From positions 69,399,544 to 69,463,543 of the forward strand of contig NC_071354.1 of assembly GCF_943734655.1 (NCBI RefSeq): a stretch of 64,000 bases of DNA. Reading direction: 5' to 3'. How positions within the stretch are numbered: the first letter of the stretch is position 1; every line of letters begins with the position of its first letter. A program made the position numbers and the translations under genes. This document shows positions 45,001 through 56,327 of the stretch, piece after piece. This DNA comes from Sabethes cyaneus (taxonomy: Eukaryota > Arthropoda > Insecta > Diptera > Culicidae). The notes beneath the pieces were generated by a model. The model searched no databases. It saw only the letters and a list, made by a program, of their open reading frames with translations, and was not told the origin of the DNA.

Positions 45001-47120
45001 AGCGCTTCCCAGACGAGAGCTCGAGGGTTAAAATCAATCTTTGAAAGCATTTGCTCATTGAAGTTTTTATAATTATCCAGTGATACTCTGTGCGGAAGAT
45101 ATATATATCCTGGAATTTGTCCTCGTGTGAATAACTGAAACGAATTTCATATTTCATTATTTCATCCTGTGATGCTCGTCTGAAGGATGCTTTCCATTTC
45201 GCAACGAATGCCAACCTGCCAGTCATAGTCAGGGTGGAACGAAGTCAAATCGAGCCACGGTTCACGTCGTCCGCGTGTGAGTGTGTGCGGTTGAAATATC
45301 TCCTAATAAGTAAGTATCGGTGGCAGTGCAGTGGTGCGTATCCTGCGGGGCTCCGAAAAGGAGCACTAAGAACGGAGATTCTTTCGTCCGTATGCCGGGT
45401 TTCCGTTTTACCGTTTTACCGTGGCACGGCTCAAAACAAAGACCATTACGCAACTAAGCTTCTCGGCTGATGGTGCTGCTACTGCTTCAACTGTCTGCCG
45501 CTAGAGTCACTGCTGCTGAAAATGATAATGTGGAATATTCGCCTGAGGGCTTAAATTTTACATTTTGCGACAGCGCGCAAAATCTCGGCCATACATTTAA
45601 CATACATGCTGAATAACTCCGACACTGGTATGCTAAAACAGTGATAGTGGCTGCTGATGGCAGACAGAAAGACAGATAGCCCCAAAAGTAACGTTTTCCG
45701 GTTTTGAATGCACCACTGCGCGAGCATTCCCGGTGCGCTTCGGTTGAAGTGCCCCCAGGCACCGGCCACAAGAAGCTGCGTGTCAGAGTTTCTAGTTTAA
45801 TTATTTCACTATCATCGGTGACTATGCGATCATAATTATTTCGTTAAAGCTCATATTCAATTGACGGTAAGAACTTTTGCACTGATTAAACGATTACTCT
45901 GTCATAAAGAAACTGACTAAAGAAAAGACACTGGAGCTCAGTCACTCACGGCCTCCTGTCATCATTAAACCTGATTTGCTCAACGATGATTGTTGTGCGT
46001 GACTCTGTTCAAAGTTGCTAGGAAAAGTTCGAACAATATTTTTTCGAGTTCAACATTTAGGCGATTTTATGAACTGTACGATACAAATTTGATTGCCTGG
46101 TGTGTTCGTTAGGCAGCACGGATCGATTTCGTGATGCTACGATGATATTTGTTGCCGTTTGCTTGCAGTCAATATTTTCTCCCGCGTTGATCGACTGATA
46201 CTCCGCAAGTTTTCGAGCAAAAGATTCAGAAGGTTTCATCGAGATTCATGCGCACTTGGTTTCGACGAACTGAAAATGAGTTACCTGTCAATTCTTTAGT
46301 CAGTTTCTTTACTCTGTCAGTTATTGGACCACAGTTTTTGAGAATGACAACCAATTAAAATCCAAACCAGGAATTGGTTATTGCAAAAACTACCCGATTG
46401 TTTAAATTTCAAACTAAAATCGAGAACAAAGGCGATCGCTAAGCGACAGCAGTGCTAAAATTTCCCCGAACAACTGTAAGACCGAATTTAAATCAAATGC
46501 CGCAGTTTCCTGCTCTCGACGGTAGCACAGCCGGTGGGTTTCCCTCTCGGTATGCCACCATGCGGTGGAAAACCGGGTGGTTTTTCAATAGTGCTCGATA
46601 TCGCGATAACTAATTTGAGCATTTATTGCCTGGAAGCGGTTTCTACATTCAGCACAGCACAGCACAGCATGCGGAGCACGCACGCACGAACGCAGTTGTT
46701 GGTAGTTGGATCCGCTGCCACCGCTGGCCGCCGTCACACACTACCAACCAACGAACGGCTCACTACCTCTCGTCTAACACCGTTTACCACTCGGCGATAG
46801 AATGGCACGGCACAGTTTATCGAAGCGTTAACATCGTTATGAAATTGAATTTATAATAGCGATTTTGCGAGTTGATTACAATACCTCAGGCTATCACGGC
46901 GATAAGTAGTGGCAGTAGAGAAAGCTACTGATGGGTTTAAATTATTGTTGACACAGAAGCTATAGAAGGGGTATTAATTTTATCGATCGATGCGTATCCA
47001 CGTGCTATCGGAAAGGATACTTTTATTAGCCTGATGTCTTCGAGGCTGCACGAAAATTACGTTAAACTATTGCGCTAATAGCAGAGCCAGGGAAAAGACT
47101 ATTTAATATGACCTTTCAAT
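42001..47120. other. Longest unassigned, largely non-repetitive stretch
   Basis: About 5.1 kb without a recognised element. It has a GT microsatellite at 43443-43458 and a CACAG/CGCACGCA simple-sequence patch at 46650-46695. Numerous 60-124 codon frames overlap on both strands without motifs. If host exons or regulatory DNA exist in this window, this and 20.7-22.9 kb are the most plausible places, but nothing can be named. Confidence 0.45.
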
Positions 47121-47139
47121 TTGATTAGTCGATTTGCTC

Positions 47140-47468
47140 GAAGAGATTAAACTCCGCAAACTCGTCATCGTAGCTCTGCAACAAATCTGTCGCAAAGAAG
47201 AGATGGTTTGGATGATCCGTGGCGGAAAGGTCCAGTTTTACTACATCGGTGGTAAGTACCAACGAACTGGAAACGGGTTTTGTAGTGTTGGGTAGAATGC
47301 AGGATTGCGTGATGGATTGAATGGCAATCAACGCAAGGATGTGTTTATTGAGAGTAAAGGACCGTTTCTTCAATTGCAGCATTATCAACGCGTACTGCTC
47401 GCACGAAGGTAAACCCGACGATAAGAAGAAAGCGTTCTGCACAAGGCTGCTGGAAGCAACGTACAATA
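47140..47468 (+). pseudogene. RTE-clade LINE copy g, endonuclease 5' part
   Basis: Reads TNELETGFVVLGRMQDCVMD (about 47260-47320), INARMCLLRVKDRFFNCSII, NAYCSHEGKPDDKKKAFCTR and LLEATYN (47321-47466). This is the N-terminal-to-middle part of the RTE endonuclease. The frame is cut in mid-domain by the Penelope-like insertion and resumes at 47804. Confidence 0.85.
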
Positions 47469-47528
47469 TAGATGTGGTACTGGCTTTTGGTCACGGGTTT
47501 CGTGCGAAAATATTTATATTTCGTTTAT

Positions 47529-47567
47529 TGTCGACGTTTCGAAGGGTATCCCTTCATCCTCAGGACA
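47529..47567 (-). ncRNA. Hammerhead ribozyme motif, left arm
   Basis: Exact mirror of the motif at 47660-47698, read on the minus strand. All core residues are the same. Confidence 0.72.
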
Positions 47568-47659
47568 GAACGTATGCAAATATTTTCTTTGTCAAGTGAT
47601 TTGTGTCATTTGTGTATATGACACAAATCACTTGACAAAGAAAATATTTGCATACGTTC

Positions 47660-47698
47660 TGTCCTGAGGATGAAGGGATACCCTTCGAAACGTCGACA
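47660..47698 (+). ncRNA. Hammerhead ribozyme motif, right arm
   Basis: Order: stem I strand TGTC (47660-47663), core CTGAGGA (47664-47670, fits CUGANGA), one extra T, stem II GAAGGG-ATA-CCCTTC (47672-47686), GAA, a 2-bp stem III AC/GT, C47694 as the expected cleavage site, then GACA (47695-47698) pairing with TGTC. All conserved core positions are present. The extra T before stem II departs from the minimal consensus. The very short stem III is typical of Penelope-associated hammerheads, which are thought to act best as dimers. Confidence 0.75.
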
Positions 47699-47803
47699 AT
47701 AAACGAAATATAAATATTTTCGCACGAAACCCGTGACCAAAAGCCAGTACCACATCTATAACAAAACCAACGGTCGTTTTTATTATCATCGCAACGTACA
47801 ATA

Positions 47804-48500
47804 GCTGTTCGCCACGGGACATCAAAATTGTCCTCAGGGATTTGAACGCCCAGGTTGGTAGGGAAGAATCTCTCTCTGGTGTCCGCAATGTCTGGAAATA
47901 CCCAATAGCTTGCACACCGATACGAACGATAACGACTAACGATGTATAAACGTCGCAGCTTCCCGAGGTCTGGTGGTCCGAAGTACCTTTTTTCCACGCA
48001 ATGATATCCATGAAGCCATCTAGAGATCACCTCATCAACGTACAATGCACCAGATTGACCACGTTCTCATAGATGGCTGGTTATTTTCTAAAGTCACGAA
48101 CATAGGTTTCATGTGGGGTACGGATACTGACTTTGGCCATCACCTTCTCGGTTGAACATTAAGTAGCTAGATAACTCACAGTCTGCCAATAGCTCTGGGC
48201 GAATAGTAAATGAGGTAGTGCCATCTTCTGCAGATTTGGGTGTTTTAAGACGGTTGTTGAGGCTGAATACGCACGGTCATTGGAGAAAGCGAGCCAATGG
48301 CCGTGCGAGTCCCAGAGTTTACGAAATGATTGGTTTGATGGGAATGTCAACAAGCGGCGTATAGAACACAATTGGTTGGAAAAATTATTGGAGTATTGCG
48401 ACTAGGGAGAAATGACCAAATATCGAAGAATTAGAACAACTATTCCGAGCTAATGACACACACAAATTTTACGAGAAGATGAACTATGCTCGTTAGCAGG
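47804..48500 (+). pseudogene. RTE-clade LINE copy g, endonuclease 3' part and linker
   Basis: Resumes directly after the 13-bp duplication as SCSPRDIKIVLRDLNAQVGR (the GDxNAQVG motif, with Asp-Leu-Asn). It degrades through frameshifts to an HVLIDGW-like remnant near 48060 and FGHHLLG at 48135 (from SDHYLV). The linker EELEQLFRANDTHKFYEKMN lies near 48430-48485. RT is missing. Confidence 0.82.
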
Positions 48501-48599
48501 GATTTTTTTGCTCTCCTGTAGAGCCATATTACAACTGCGTCCATTGATAAAGAATATTGTTGTATGACCCATAGTTGATTTGGTGCTAGTTAGATATCA

Positions 48600-49560
48600 T
48601 ATCACAATTAAGGTGTGATGCACTTACCAGAATCGCTTTGTCAAATTTCAAGAGGTCCTAACAACCCCTTTCCAAATATTGACATCCTTTGATTGAATAA
48701 TGCTCCACAGTTGCAGCAGAGTCCTATATGTTCAGCAGCTTCTATTTCTAATCGGCAAAACCGACATTCAGCAGTATCATTTTTACCTGTTTTGTTTAAG
48801 TGATATCTGCTCGGGGAGTGCCCAGTCAACAGACCACTAATTACCCAAAGAACTTATCTACTAAGATTAAATACGATCCGGGTTTTGGCTGCACTTGGTC
48901 TTATGAATCTTTTTGCTTGACTGGACATATCCGTGGCATTCCAGTTTAATTCTACCATGGACATTTCCCATTTTCTTATTTCGGTCCTCAGAGTCAGAGC
49001 ACCCTCCGGGACTCCACAAAACGGTTCCGGACCAATGAAATTTGATGCAGAACCTTCTCTTGCAAGACTGTCAGCTTTTTAATTTCCCTTAATACCAAAA
49101 TGGAGGGACACTAAAGTTACTTCGTTCCTGCTGGCCAATTACCTAAGAGAGAGAATGCATTCACACACAAGCTTCGGTTTACATGTAAAAACTTTAAGCG
49201 CATTGAGAACTGCTTGGCTATCTGAAAACATCAAATCTGTGCAAATCTGTACACCCTATTTATACAGATATTCGCATATTCAATAATGGCGTAAATTTTT
49301 GCTCGAAATACTGTTGGGCTGTGACCCATTGGTATAGCTTTATTGACTCCAGGGCCAAAAACCCCAGCTCCAGTATTTTCACCTATCTTCGACCCATTGG
49401 TATAGAACACAATTAAACATAGCGGCTTGATTTAACCACTTTGAAGAGAACGTCATAGTTTGTCTTCGTTTTCGTCCAATCTTCAATTAGCAATATCTGA
49501 GTAGCTAGCAGGGATGGAAATAATCGTTTCTAGCGATCAAGAATACAGAAACTGGAGTAA
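48600..49560 (-). pseudogene. LINE RNase H domain, Loa/I-group (broken)
   Basis: Minus-strand remnants in order: a degraded TDGS region (about 49400), LMFSDSQAVLNALK (about 49240-49200, RNase H Asp), a VTLVSLHFGIKGN then KADSLARQGSASNFIGPEP (about 49120-49030, final RNase H Asp), then LTGHSPSRYHLNKTGK and CRFCRLEIEAAEHIGLCC (48829-48700, the zinc-knuckle-like C-terminus). RNase H plus this C-terminal tail is found in Loa-, R1- and I-group LINEs. Multiple stops. The preceding RT and endonuclease are absent. Confidence 0.78.
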
Positions 49561-49960
49561 TGAGTTTCAGATTCATTGACTACTTGTAAGTGGCAAATAC
49601 GCGCAAATGCCGCGATCTGTACAGATTATGACAAACCTCATAGCAAATCATGTGCATTGATTGATTGCGTTGGGAAATATAACAGATACAAACGATCGGT
49701 TTTGTGCAGTGCGTGAATCTCAATTCAAACAACATGAGTAATTTTTTTTCTTGCAGCTGGCTGAAATTTAACATTGCGATCGACTGCTACGGGTTGTTTT
49801 GAAAACAAAATTTTGTGATTAAAGCTAAAGATTCACTGTTTGTCATGATCTGCATGGATCGTGATCTGTGCGTATGGCGATAGCTCACAGATCCTTGCTC
49901 GCAAGGACTACACAGACTCACGATAGCCTGACGTATGTAGGGACGAGAAAGGGAATCTAG
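49560..49960. other. Unassigned spacer
   Basis: Nothing recognised between two LINE fragments. Confidence 0.4.
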
Positions 49961-49974
49961 AGTGCCCACGCAGC

Positions 49975-50860
49975 TCATCTTTATAGACTTCAAAGCAGCA
50001 TACGTTACAGTTGATTGAGACCAGCTAAGGCAGATAATGCATGAACACGGTTTTGCGGATAAACGAACGCGAAAGATCAGAGCAACATTGGATCGAGTGA
50101 TATGTTTCGTGGCATCTCGGGGACACTCTCGAGGCCCTTCCAGATGCGGCGAGGATAGAAATAAGGGAGCGCTTATCCTGTATACTGTTCAACATCGTTC
50201 TTGAGGGGGTGTTGCGACGAGTGGGCATCGAAACGAAAGGCACGATTTCCTCCAAGGGTAGCGAATATCTAGGTTTTGAAGACGTCTTTGATATCATAGC
50301 CAGGGACTTTGCAACGGCGAACTAAATACATGAAAGAAAGAGGCTCAAGAGAAACGTGTATTTAGGTTCACTGGTGACCGCGGACAACAACGCTAGTTAG
50401 GAGATCCTGCGGCGCATTCAAGCGGGATATCGGGCCTACTTTGCGTTTTGCAAAACGCTACGATACGAAGCAGAAGCATACGCCGTACGAAGCTGACAAT
50501 ATTCAAAACCGGTAGTTCTTTATGGACTTGAAGCCGTAACGCTGCTCACGGAGTACATACGCGCCCTTGCCGTGTTCGAGCTGAAGGTGCTGCGGACGAT
50601 ATTTGGCGGAGTACACACTGAAAGCGGAGAGTGGCGGATGGATCACGAGCTACAGGCACTGCTTGAAAAGATCCTCATCGTACATTTGGTAGGTTGGCTG
50701 GATCTGTTCGGTAGGTGGGCCGGACAAGTCGTAACGATGCCGGACGAGAATGCGATGAAAACGGTTCTCTTCAACAATCATACCGTCCTCAGGAATTGAG
50801 GGGCTCAACTAGGTCAAAAGTGATTTACGACTTCTGAGTCATCCCGGCCCTATGCTGGTG
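49975..50860 (+). pseudogene. RTE-clade LINE copy h, RT end and C-terminus
   Basis: Starts with an IDFKAAYVTVD-like motif A near 49980, then MHEHGFADKR-like and LSCILFNIVLEGVLRR (about 50175-50215). GSEYLGFEDVFDI (50259-50290) shows motif C reduced to FEDV. VYLGSLVTADNNAS is near 50360. The tail 50572-50799 has FELKVLRTIFGGVHTESGEW and DLFGRWAGQVV. At about 50183 it preserves the CTGTATACTG sequence that serves as the empty site for the MITE in copy e. Dead copy. Confidence 0.82.
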
Positions 50861-50989
50861 ACAACGACGATGAAGTGACGACGGATGGAGATCAGAACTG
50901 TATGGTGGTCACATATCTTTCTTCCAGAACGATAAATACCTCGCCAGCTTCTTCTAGGTGCGATGGCGTATGGCATGGAGCTCCGTCTT

Positions 50990-53404
50990 GTTTATTTATT
51001 GATTAAGTCGACATCAATAGACTATAGTCCCAATGATGGATAAGTAGCTTAATCTAATAACAATCACAGTCAAGAAATTACAATTACAAACACTAACAAT
51101 TTTCTTAGTCGTCATTTGTTGAAAAAAACATAGAAAAGTTACGACGGACCGTTTCACGTGACAAATTAAAATCAAAAGCGAATGCAACCCGATTGAAAAC
51201 TCGCTGTATACCAGTCTATGAGCTGTTTCGTCCGTAGTTGGTGCGCTGAAAAGGTACCCTCAGCATTGCGTTGTTCTGCAGTGCCCTGGGACGCACGTTT
51301 AGATCTATCGCCCCAAGAATAGCAGGACAATCAATTCTTCCCTGCAACGTGTCGACAGCAAACAGAGTTCTGGATGCCTTGTCCACAATGTAAGAAATAC
51401 GCCGTTTAAACGATACTGGCTATCTAAAATAACGCCGAGATCCTTTACCTGGTCGACACGTTGGATTTCTGTACCGCGTAGCTTGTACTTAAAAATGACG
51501 GGTTCTCTGATCCGGGCAAAAGAAATAATGGAACACTTCTCAGGATTGACGAGCATGCAGTTCAGATTGCACCAATTCGTAAAAGTCTCAAGCTCTTGTT
51601 GAAGACAAATTGCATCGTCCTTGGAACGTATCTTCAAGTACATCTTCAAATCGTCGGCGAAGGATAAACGAGGATCTCCGAGTACATAGTTGATATCATT
51701 GTAGAACAATAGGAAGATTAACGATCCCAAATGAGTACCTTGTGGGATTTCAGATGAGGCCGGAAACGCATTTGATTGAAAACCTGCAACTGTCGCAATC
51801 AGTTGGCGATCTACGAGGTACGAAGTGAACCAACGCAACATACTGCCACTGATACCGAGTCTTTTCAATTTACCAATCGCAATAGCATGATTGATTTTGT
51901 CAAACGCCACAGACAAATTAGTATAAATGACATCCGTTTGAGCACGAACCGCTAGACTTTCGGCAACATATGTTGTGAGACAAAGAAGATTCGTAGTGGT
52001 TGATCTGCCTGCGATGAATCCATGTTGGTCGTCACTCAAGTAATGTTTACAGTACGATAGCAGCGGAGTCATGACTACAAGCTCAAATAACTTGGAAATG
52101 GCACACAATGACGAAATTCCTCGGTAGTTGTTGACATCTTTCCGATCCCCTTTTTTATGCACAAGGAACATTTGGCGGTTTTCCATGCAAGCGGAAATAC
52201 CCCGCTTGTGGTTGATAGACCAAACACGAGTCGAAGAGGGATTAACAGATCTTCAATGTGCTTCTTTAAAAACACAGACGGAATACCATCTGGGCTGGAT
52301 TTAGTCGATGATTTTAACGTTGATGCGGCTCGAGATATCATTTCATCGTCGATGTTAAGCGTACACAGAGTATTCACAGTCACTAGCGGAACATTGCTAG
52401 CAGCTTGGGATATTTGGTCGTCCAGGATGCTTTCGTCGCAAAAGGTTTCTTGCGAATTTATCGGCAAAGAGCTGGCAGACATACTGGGGCTCCGAAGCAA
52501 CCTGTCCATTGAGGATCATAGTTGATGGAAGGCCCGATTCCTTGCCCTGATCGCTAACATACTTCCAGAACGTGTTTGGTTTCACCTTCAGATTGCGCTG
52601 GATTCTCTGCAGGTGTCGTCTAAAGCATGTCCTGACTGGTTCTTTTGTATACAGTGTTTAACTTTATGTATTGATCACCCAGTGAGCGGGTACGAAACTT
52701 GGAGTATATCCTAAGTGCAGCCCTTTTTTCAGTCTTCAACATGCGATGCTCGCGGGTCAACCAGGGCTTGCTGTTTGACGAATGTACTATCTTGGGTACG
52801 TGACGATCGATTGCGTGCACAATTATGTGCGAAAGAGTCAAGGCGGCGTTGTCGGCATCGTTTCCGTCGAGAACATCAAACCAGTTGATAGTGCAGAAGA
52901 ATTTGGCAATGCTTCGGTGATCAGCATTTCGAAAATTATACGAAACAGAGGGGATAGTTTTTGTTAGATTCGAGTGGTGATTGCTGAGGGTAAGAACTAG
53001 TGGAGGGTGATGCCCCACTTGCTTAACTAGTGGCGACGGAGCGAGCGAAACGACTGGAGCAACACCCTGTGCGCTGGTGAAGCAGAGATCCAGACAGCGA
53101 ATGTTCTCGTTGGTCACGTGGTTGATCTGTCGCAAAATGGCAGAACTGTAGCAGTCTAGAAGCTGTAATGCTGCACTGTACACAGTGGATGGAGAAAACC
53201 ATTACTGGATGGCTGCTATAAAAGTACTGGTAGGTTGAAATCACCGATAATAATGAGCTCGTCGGTTGCTGTTGCCAAGTCGATCACTGACATAACCGAG
53301 CAGGAGAGAACGTCGATCAGACCTTCATCTCGTACTCGATCGGGAGGCATATAAATTCCACACAGTAACAACCTGTAGTTAGTGAACTCGATACACACCC
53401 ACAC
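50990..53404 (-). mobile_element. CR1/Jockey-type LINE, copy B
   Basis: Reading downward from 53404: endonuclease end with LLLCGIYMPPDRVRDEG and IIIGDFNLP (53404-53216), linker (53183-52620, with HHPPLVLTL), pre-RT (52585-52200), RT (52186-51305) and a C-terminal tail ALQNNAMLRVPFQRTNYGRN ... RETVRRNFSMFFS (to about 51115). A 3' UTR then ends near 50990 in TTTATTTATTGATT. It is the same family as copies A and C. The 5' end is truncated within the endonuclease. Confidence 0.85.
51305..52186 (-). pseudogene. Reverse transcriptase of LINE copy B, long open frame, motif A mutated
   Basis: A 293-codon open frame is the longest in the window. It has FLVHKKGDRKDVNNYRGISS (residues 7-26), LSDDQHGFIAGRSTTTN (about 50-66), motif A IYTNLSVAFDKINH (87-100), motif B EIPQGTHLGSL (146-156) and motif C LSFADDLKMYL (175-185), then NPEKCSIISFAR and VKDLGVILDSQ. 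In motif A the first catalytic Asp (usually TDLSKAFD) is Asn at residue 90, codon AAT. The FADD pair is intact. Frameshifts follow residue 255 and precede residue 1. An inactive protein is expected despite the open frame. Confidence 0.9.
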
Positions 53405-53639
53405 TTGCTCAATACTGCTCTATTGATCATTTTCGATCAGTTTTGCTTTCAGTCTCTGATTAACCGCGACGCGATGTTGAAATACCAAATACAGTCTCGA
53501 GCTGTATTGCTCCGATGCCCCTGGAAGGACATAGTTTTTTTGAATGGTTAAATACACTTCCGTGTTTATTATCACCCTTGTAACTAACTCAATCCGGAAC
53601 GCCAGAACTCTTTCTTCTATTGTTCACAAATTTCCAACA

Positions 53640-53990
53640 CAATTTGGATTCGCATTGGAAATTGGATTTAAAATTGAAATTAAAATTCAACATGAAATTG
53701 AATTTGAAATTATGCTCGAAATTGGAATTGAACTTAAAATTGAAACGGAAATTGTACTAAAAATTGTTCAAGTCTAAGCCAAGTTTAATCAGCTTTTAAA
53801 TTTGACTTAACATTGAACTTAAAAATACAATTAAATTAGGCATGAAACTTTCCCTAAAATCGGACATGTATTTGGATTTTAGGTTTAATTTAATAGTTTA
53901 ATTTCAAAACTTGACATTTTATGTTTAATTGGACTTGAATTGGACATGGGCATGAGATTAGACACAAAGTTTCACATTAAAGTCGGATTG
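53640..53990. repeat. Degenerate AAATTGAATTTGAA repeat
   Basis: Loosely tandem AAATTGAA/AAATTGGA words. It encodes a spurious KIEIKIQHEIEF-like peptide. It passes directly into the T-rich block at 54000. Confidence 0.7.
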
Positions 53991-53999
53991 ACATATTTC

Positions 54000-54330
54000 G
54001 TGTGTGTGCCGTTTTCTTGGTTTTTCCTCTCAATTTTTTCCTTGCGTTTTTCTTCTTTTTTTCTCGTTTTTCTTTTTTCCTGTACCTTGTTTTCCCGAAC
54101 ATTGTTTCGTTTTTATTCGTTTCCTTTCCAATTTTCTTATTTTCAGTCCTGTTTTTCCGCTTGTATTTAACCATTTTTTTCTAATTTCTTTTTCCATGTT
54201 TCGTTTTTTCTCATACACTTTTCCTTTCTTTCGTTTCTAATTTTCATCTTTGTCATTCTCGTTTTTCGTGTTCGTCTGTTTCGTTTTTCCTCTTTTAAGG
54301 TTTTCTTCTTTTTTGTCATGTTTATACGGC
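54000..54330. repeat. T-rich polypyrimidine block
   Basis: Same composition as 37430-38775 (TTTTTCTCGTTTTTC-type words). Open frames here are compositional artefacts. It ends about 35 bp before the hammerhead motif. Confidence 0.8.
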
Positions 54331-54365
54331 GGAATTTCGAATTTGGCATTTCGAACTCGAAAACA

Positions 54366-54410
54366 GACACTGAGGAAGCCTGCAAGTCGTAGGCGAAATA
54401 CGTATCTGTC
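54366..54410 (+). ncRNA. Hammerhead ribozyme motif, independent copy
   Basis: Order: GACA (54366-54369), core CTGAGGA (54370-54376), one extra A, stem II GCCT..AGGC (54378-54394, loop GCAAGTCGT), GAA, then the self-complementary stem III ATAC/GTAT without a loop (54398-54405), C54406 at the cleavage position, and TGTC (54407-54410) closing stem I with GACA. The sequence differs from the 47.6-kb motifs in every helix while preserving the fold, so stems covary. The extra base before stem II occurs in both families. It is probably a remnant of a Penelope-like terminal repeat; polyA-like AATAAAATACACA follows. Confidence 0.75.
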
Positions 54411-54424
54411 ATTGAATAAAATAC

Positions 54425-56320
54425 ACATAGTAGAATTAAATTGGATAAGTTTTCTTATTTTTTATTTTTAGGTATGCTGATGATGTTTATTTTGAGAATT
54501 TAGGACCCTATTCACACTGGTTCAAAACCTGTAGAAACATTGGCTTAAAACAATGAAGACTGTATTTAAAAACATGTTTACCAAACAACCTGCAACATAT
54601 GTTTGTGAAAATTCATATAATATGTGGAAAATTCATATATGTTGTTGCCAAAAATAGAAATAACAAATGGATTTTCCGGATTTGTAAACAAACGTCCATT
54701 CACTAATTCATTTTTGCAGCCTAGCACTGTGCAAGCCTTGGCAGAATTCCCACAACATTAAGTACCCTTTTATGAGACATGATTATTCCCTGCTGGGCTT
54801 TGTCTCTCTCCCTCTCTCTGGTGCTGCTCGCAACAACCTTCAACAATAGCGATTCCGATGATAAATGACTTTCGAATGCAGCAGCGCCACTATTCCAAAC
54901 CAATCATTTAATTGATTACGAACCGATTAAACTGCTGATCTGTACGCCCTCCATTGAGGCAAAAGAGCAGCATCTGAACATAATCATGATGACTTAACAG
55001 AACAATTGTCTTCCAGCAGCCGGAATCGGTGTAGAACTGTGTTAGCACTCTGGCACTGGCGCAACGGCACCGATGGCAACAATTCATACCGACACGACAG
55101 CCAACCAACCAACCACTCGGTGCATTGTATTATTTGTACTAAACCGCACGAATTGACTGCAGAATCCGTCAGCAGCCGGTGAAAGGTGCCAAAAGGGAAA
55201 ATTGTATCACTTGGGCATGATGTAGCAAATTGTTGCAGCTTCCGCTTTTTTCCGACTGCAGGTTGGTGTTGGGGTTCTAGAGTGTATAGAATTGTAAGAA
55301 CGAGAGTTGTGGGATGAAGGGATCTGTAATTCCGACATAGTAGCTTCTTTTGTGCCGCCACACGAAGCTGGTAGTGCATGCAGTGCTACTGGCAGTGGCA
55401 CAGGCTCTGGCACAACAATTTCGACAAAGGGTCTCTCACGTGTTTCGAAACACTATCCTGCAATCGTCGTCATCGGTACCGACCGGTTGGTACCGGGGCT
55501 AGTGGCAAGATCATCATTACAATTGTCAGCATCATCACTACATCACACTGCTGGTATGTACATTCAAACAGAAACTTTGGCACAGTTTCACAGAACCGAT
55601 TACAATTTCACTTGATGGTACTTTTCTCGTTCTGTGCAGCATTGTTTTGTTGTTGTATACGTGAGTGTGTGTGTGTGTGTCTGTGACAGGGGCCCGGGCG
55701 ATGTAATGGGTGAACAAACAATAGCGTTGAACCACCAGCAGATTCTCTTGTTTTTGGAAAAGCGTGCCTCATACAACACCAGGCGTTGAATTGGAAAAGT
55801 GCGGGTCAGGTTTTGCTTCGAATGCTAACAACGAACAAAATACTGTACACCAAAACGAGATGAACGGTAACAAAAGAAGAAAATTGTTGTCAGATTGTTT
55901 TATTCGAACGTATTGCCTCTCGAGCAATGACGTAGAACAATGCATTAGTTCCATACTTTGGTTAGGAACAATGTAGATGTTTGTACTAGTTTCGGAATGG
56001 TTTATGTGCTTCGACAGTTGAACCAGAATGGCAAGCTACAATTTATATTAGATACAGATGTGGTAGGCAATTGAAAAACAAAATGACTGAAATGACTAAA
56101 CATTGGTTAAATTACGTAATGATACGTAATGATAATTCGATAGTTATAAATTCGAATTTCAATCTCCTCTTTTTCCGACAAATTTCAAGTACCTAACTCT
56201 ATTGGGAACTCTATTATCAAACCGTAGATGACGCAAGATTATAATTGATCGTTTTACATTGCTGAGTTTTTTAATCCTCATCAAACAATATCTCCATCAT
56301 TATGATTTTGTTGGATTTTT
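54425..56320. other. Unassigned spacer
   Basis: No gene recognised. A CT-rich patch lies at 54805-54825 and a GT microsatellite at 55663-55682. Frames of 90-131 codons on both strands around 55.0-55.6 kb overlap each other and lack motifs. Confidence 0.45.
55663..55682. repeat. (GT)n microsatellite
   Basis: Nine or so GT dinucleotides. Confidence 0.9.
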
Positions 56321-56327
56321 ATATAGA

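Larger units (their letters stand above)
47469..47790. mobile_element. Penelope-like insertion: inverted repeats with hammerhead motifs
   Basis: A 322-bp insert flanked by a perfect 13-bp target duplication GCAACGTACAATA (47456-47468 and 47791-47803). Most of it is a near-perfect palindrome (47467-47760) with 143-bp arms and an ~8-nt loop at 47610-47617. A 30-bp unpaired tail (47761-47790) precedes the right duplication. Each arm carries a hammerhead-ribozyme motif. Penelope-like elements are known for terminal repeats, often inverted, bearing hammerheads, and for target duplications of about this size. No reverse transcriptase or GIY-YIG nuclease is present, so this would be a terminal-repeat-only derivative. 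Confidence 0.8.

Noticed and set aside
54984..55686. Frames of 102-131 codons with Ser/Thr/Gly-rich stretches
   Set aside because: Overlapping frames on both strands, adjacent to a GT microsatellite, with no domain. A host exon cannot be excluded but is not supported.
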